Origin: Haematobacter massiliensis
Lineage (GTDB): Bacteria > Pseudomonadota > Alphaproteobacteria > Rhodobacterales > Rhodobacteraceae
Assembly: GCF_000740795.1 (NCBI RefSeq)
Contig: NZ_JGYG01000010.1
Coordinates: 94,535-158,534 of the forward strand
Reading direction: 5' to 3'
Length of the DNA: 64,000 bases
Shown: positions 63,728 to 64,000 of the stretch, one piece after another
Numbering within the stretch: the first letter of the stretch is position 1
How the letters are laid out: every line of letters begins with the position of its first letter
The notes under the pieces: generated by a model
The model's database searches: none
What the model saw: only the letters and a program-made list of their open reading frames with translations
Told to the model about the DNA's origin: nothing
Translations under genes and position numbers: made by a program

Positions 63728-64000
63728 ATGCGCAAGATCACTTCGCTCACCAAAGATCAGGAAGATGCCCTGCCGCGATTTCGCGAAGAATGCCGCAGTA
63801 TCGCGCTCGCATCTCCGGTCGTCACCGATGATGAGATGCGCGCAGCGGTCATTCGTCTGTACGCATCGAGAGGCCTGAAAGAGCCCGCTGTTTTTGTTTT
63901 CGCAGACCCGACTCAATGCCTTTGGGCGAGGGCGATCTTGCGAAATGCCGCGAAGAAGGGGCTCGGGGGCCAGATCGGGGTCCAGCTCAGGGACCAGCTC
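63728..64000 (+). CDS. DUF6745-like phage protein, 3' truncated by window end
   Basis: The frame RKITSLTKDQEDALPRFREE continues to CLWARAILRNAAKKGLGG, then enters QIGVQLRDQL, the start of the Q/L repeat type seen in DUF6745 proteins. Only the first 91 codons are in the window. Function unknown. Confidence 0.6.
   Translation, partial: MRKITSLTKDQEDALPRFREECRSIALASPVVTDDEMRAAVIRLYASRGLKEPAVFVFADPTQCLWARAILRNAAKKGLGGQIGVQLRDQL

Noticed and set aside
24146..64000. Gene transfer agent cluster
   Set aside because: Tail gene order resembles the Rhodobacter GTA, but the presence of a tRNA junction, cI/cro switch, replication genes and methyltransferase marks a real prophage.

Overview
The window is GC-rich chromosome of an alphaproteobacterium, most probably a member of the Rhodobacteraceae. 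The gene order (pyrH-frr-uppS-cdsA-dxr-rseP-bamA-skp-fabZ-lpxA-lpxI-lpxB, a CckA-type kinase, guaB next to an RsmB-family methyltransferase), the short C-type L36 protein and a VPLPA-type C-terminal sorting signal all point there. No rRNA operon is present to fix the genus.

Bases 1-23,980 are core chromosome. The 3' part of mnmA (+) converges on a long minus-strand operon (12,894 to 812) for pyrimidine nucleotide, ribosome recycling, isoprenoid, phospholipid, outer-membrane assembly and lipid A functions; lpxD is not in it. Then come miaA, an AraC-type regulator and a GNAT acetyltransferase (+), cysS and cckA (-), an RsmB-like gene broken by one extra base in a homopolymer, guaB (-), an NdvA-like ABC exporter (+) and rpmJ (-).

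At about 23,980 the sequence passes through the 3' half of a tRNA-Val(GAC) into a prophage that continues to the window end. The tRNA half is read as one attachment junction; the other junction, the intact tRNA and probably the integrase lie beyond base 64,000. Nearly all prophage genes run leftward. From right to left they are: cro-like gene; early operon (small DNA-binding proteins, VRR-NUC, GIY-YIG nuclease, DUF1376 and replication-type proteins, orphan C5 methyltransferase, small unknowns); terminase small and large subunits, portal, protease/scaffold, decoration, major capsid, connectors, tail tube, tail chaperone with a -1 frameshift signal, tape measure, tail tip proteins, four large tail fibre/spike genes, and finally a regulatory and lysis block with endolysin and overlapping Rz/Rz1 spanins. 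This is a siphovirus-type prophage of lambda layout, not a gene transfer agent: it has its own replication, methyltransferase, immunity and attachment functions.

Two regulatory circuits stand out. (1) At 60.6-63.2 kb a cro/cI switch and a second operator cluster share near-identical sites and flank an accessory slot that holds a HigBA toxin-antitoxin pair and a coiled-coil/membrane protein pair, a layout like lambda OR-cI-rex-OL. (2) At 26.5-27.9 kb, among the tail and lysis genes, two divergent Arc/Mnt-type ribbon-helix-helix genes flank three palindromes with core CCAC(C/G)GTGG, with a Rha/KilAC antirepressor gene downstream; this looks like a counterpart of the P22 immI region. The repressor at 60.7 kb has no self-cleavage domain, so the antirepressor is a plausible induction route.

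Other points of interest are a VPLPA-CTERM surface protein carried inside the prophage, an internal translation start that would make a separate scaffold protein, and a methyltransferase with an internally repeated target-recognition region. No CRISPR array or insertion sequence was seen.
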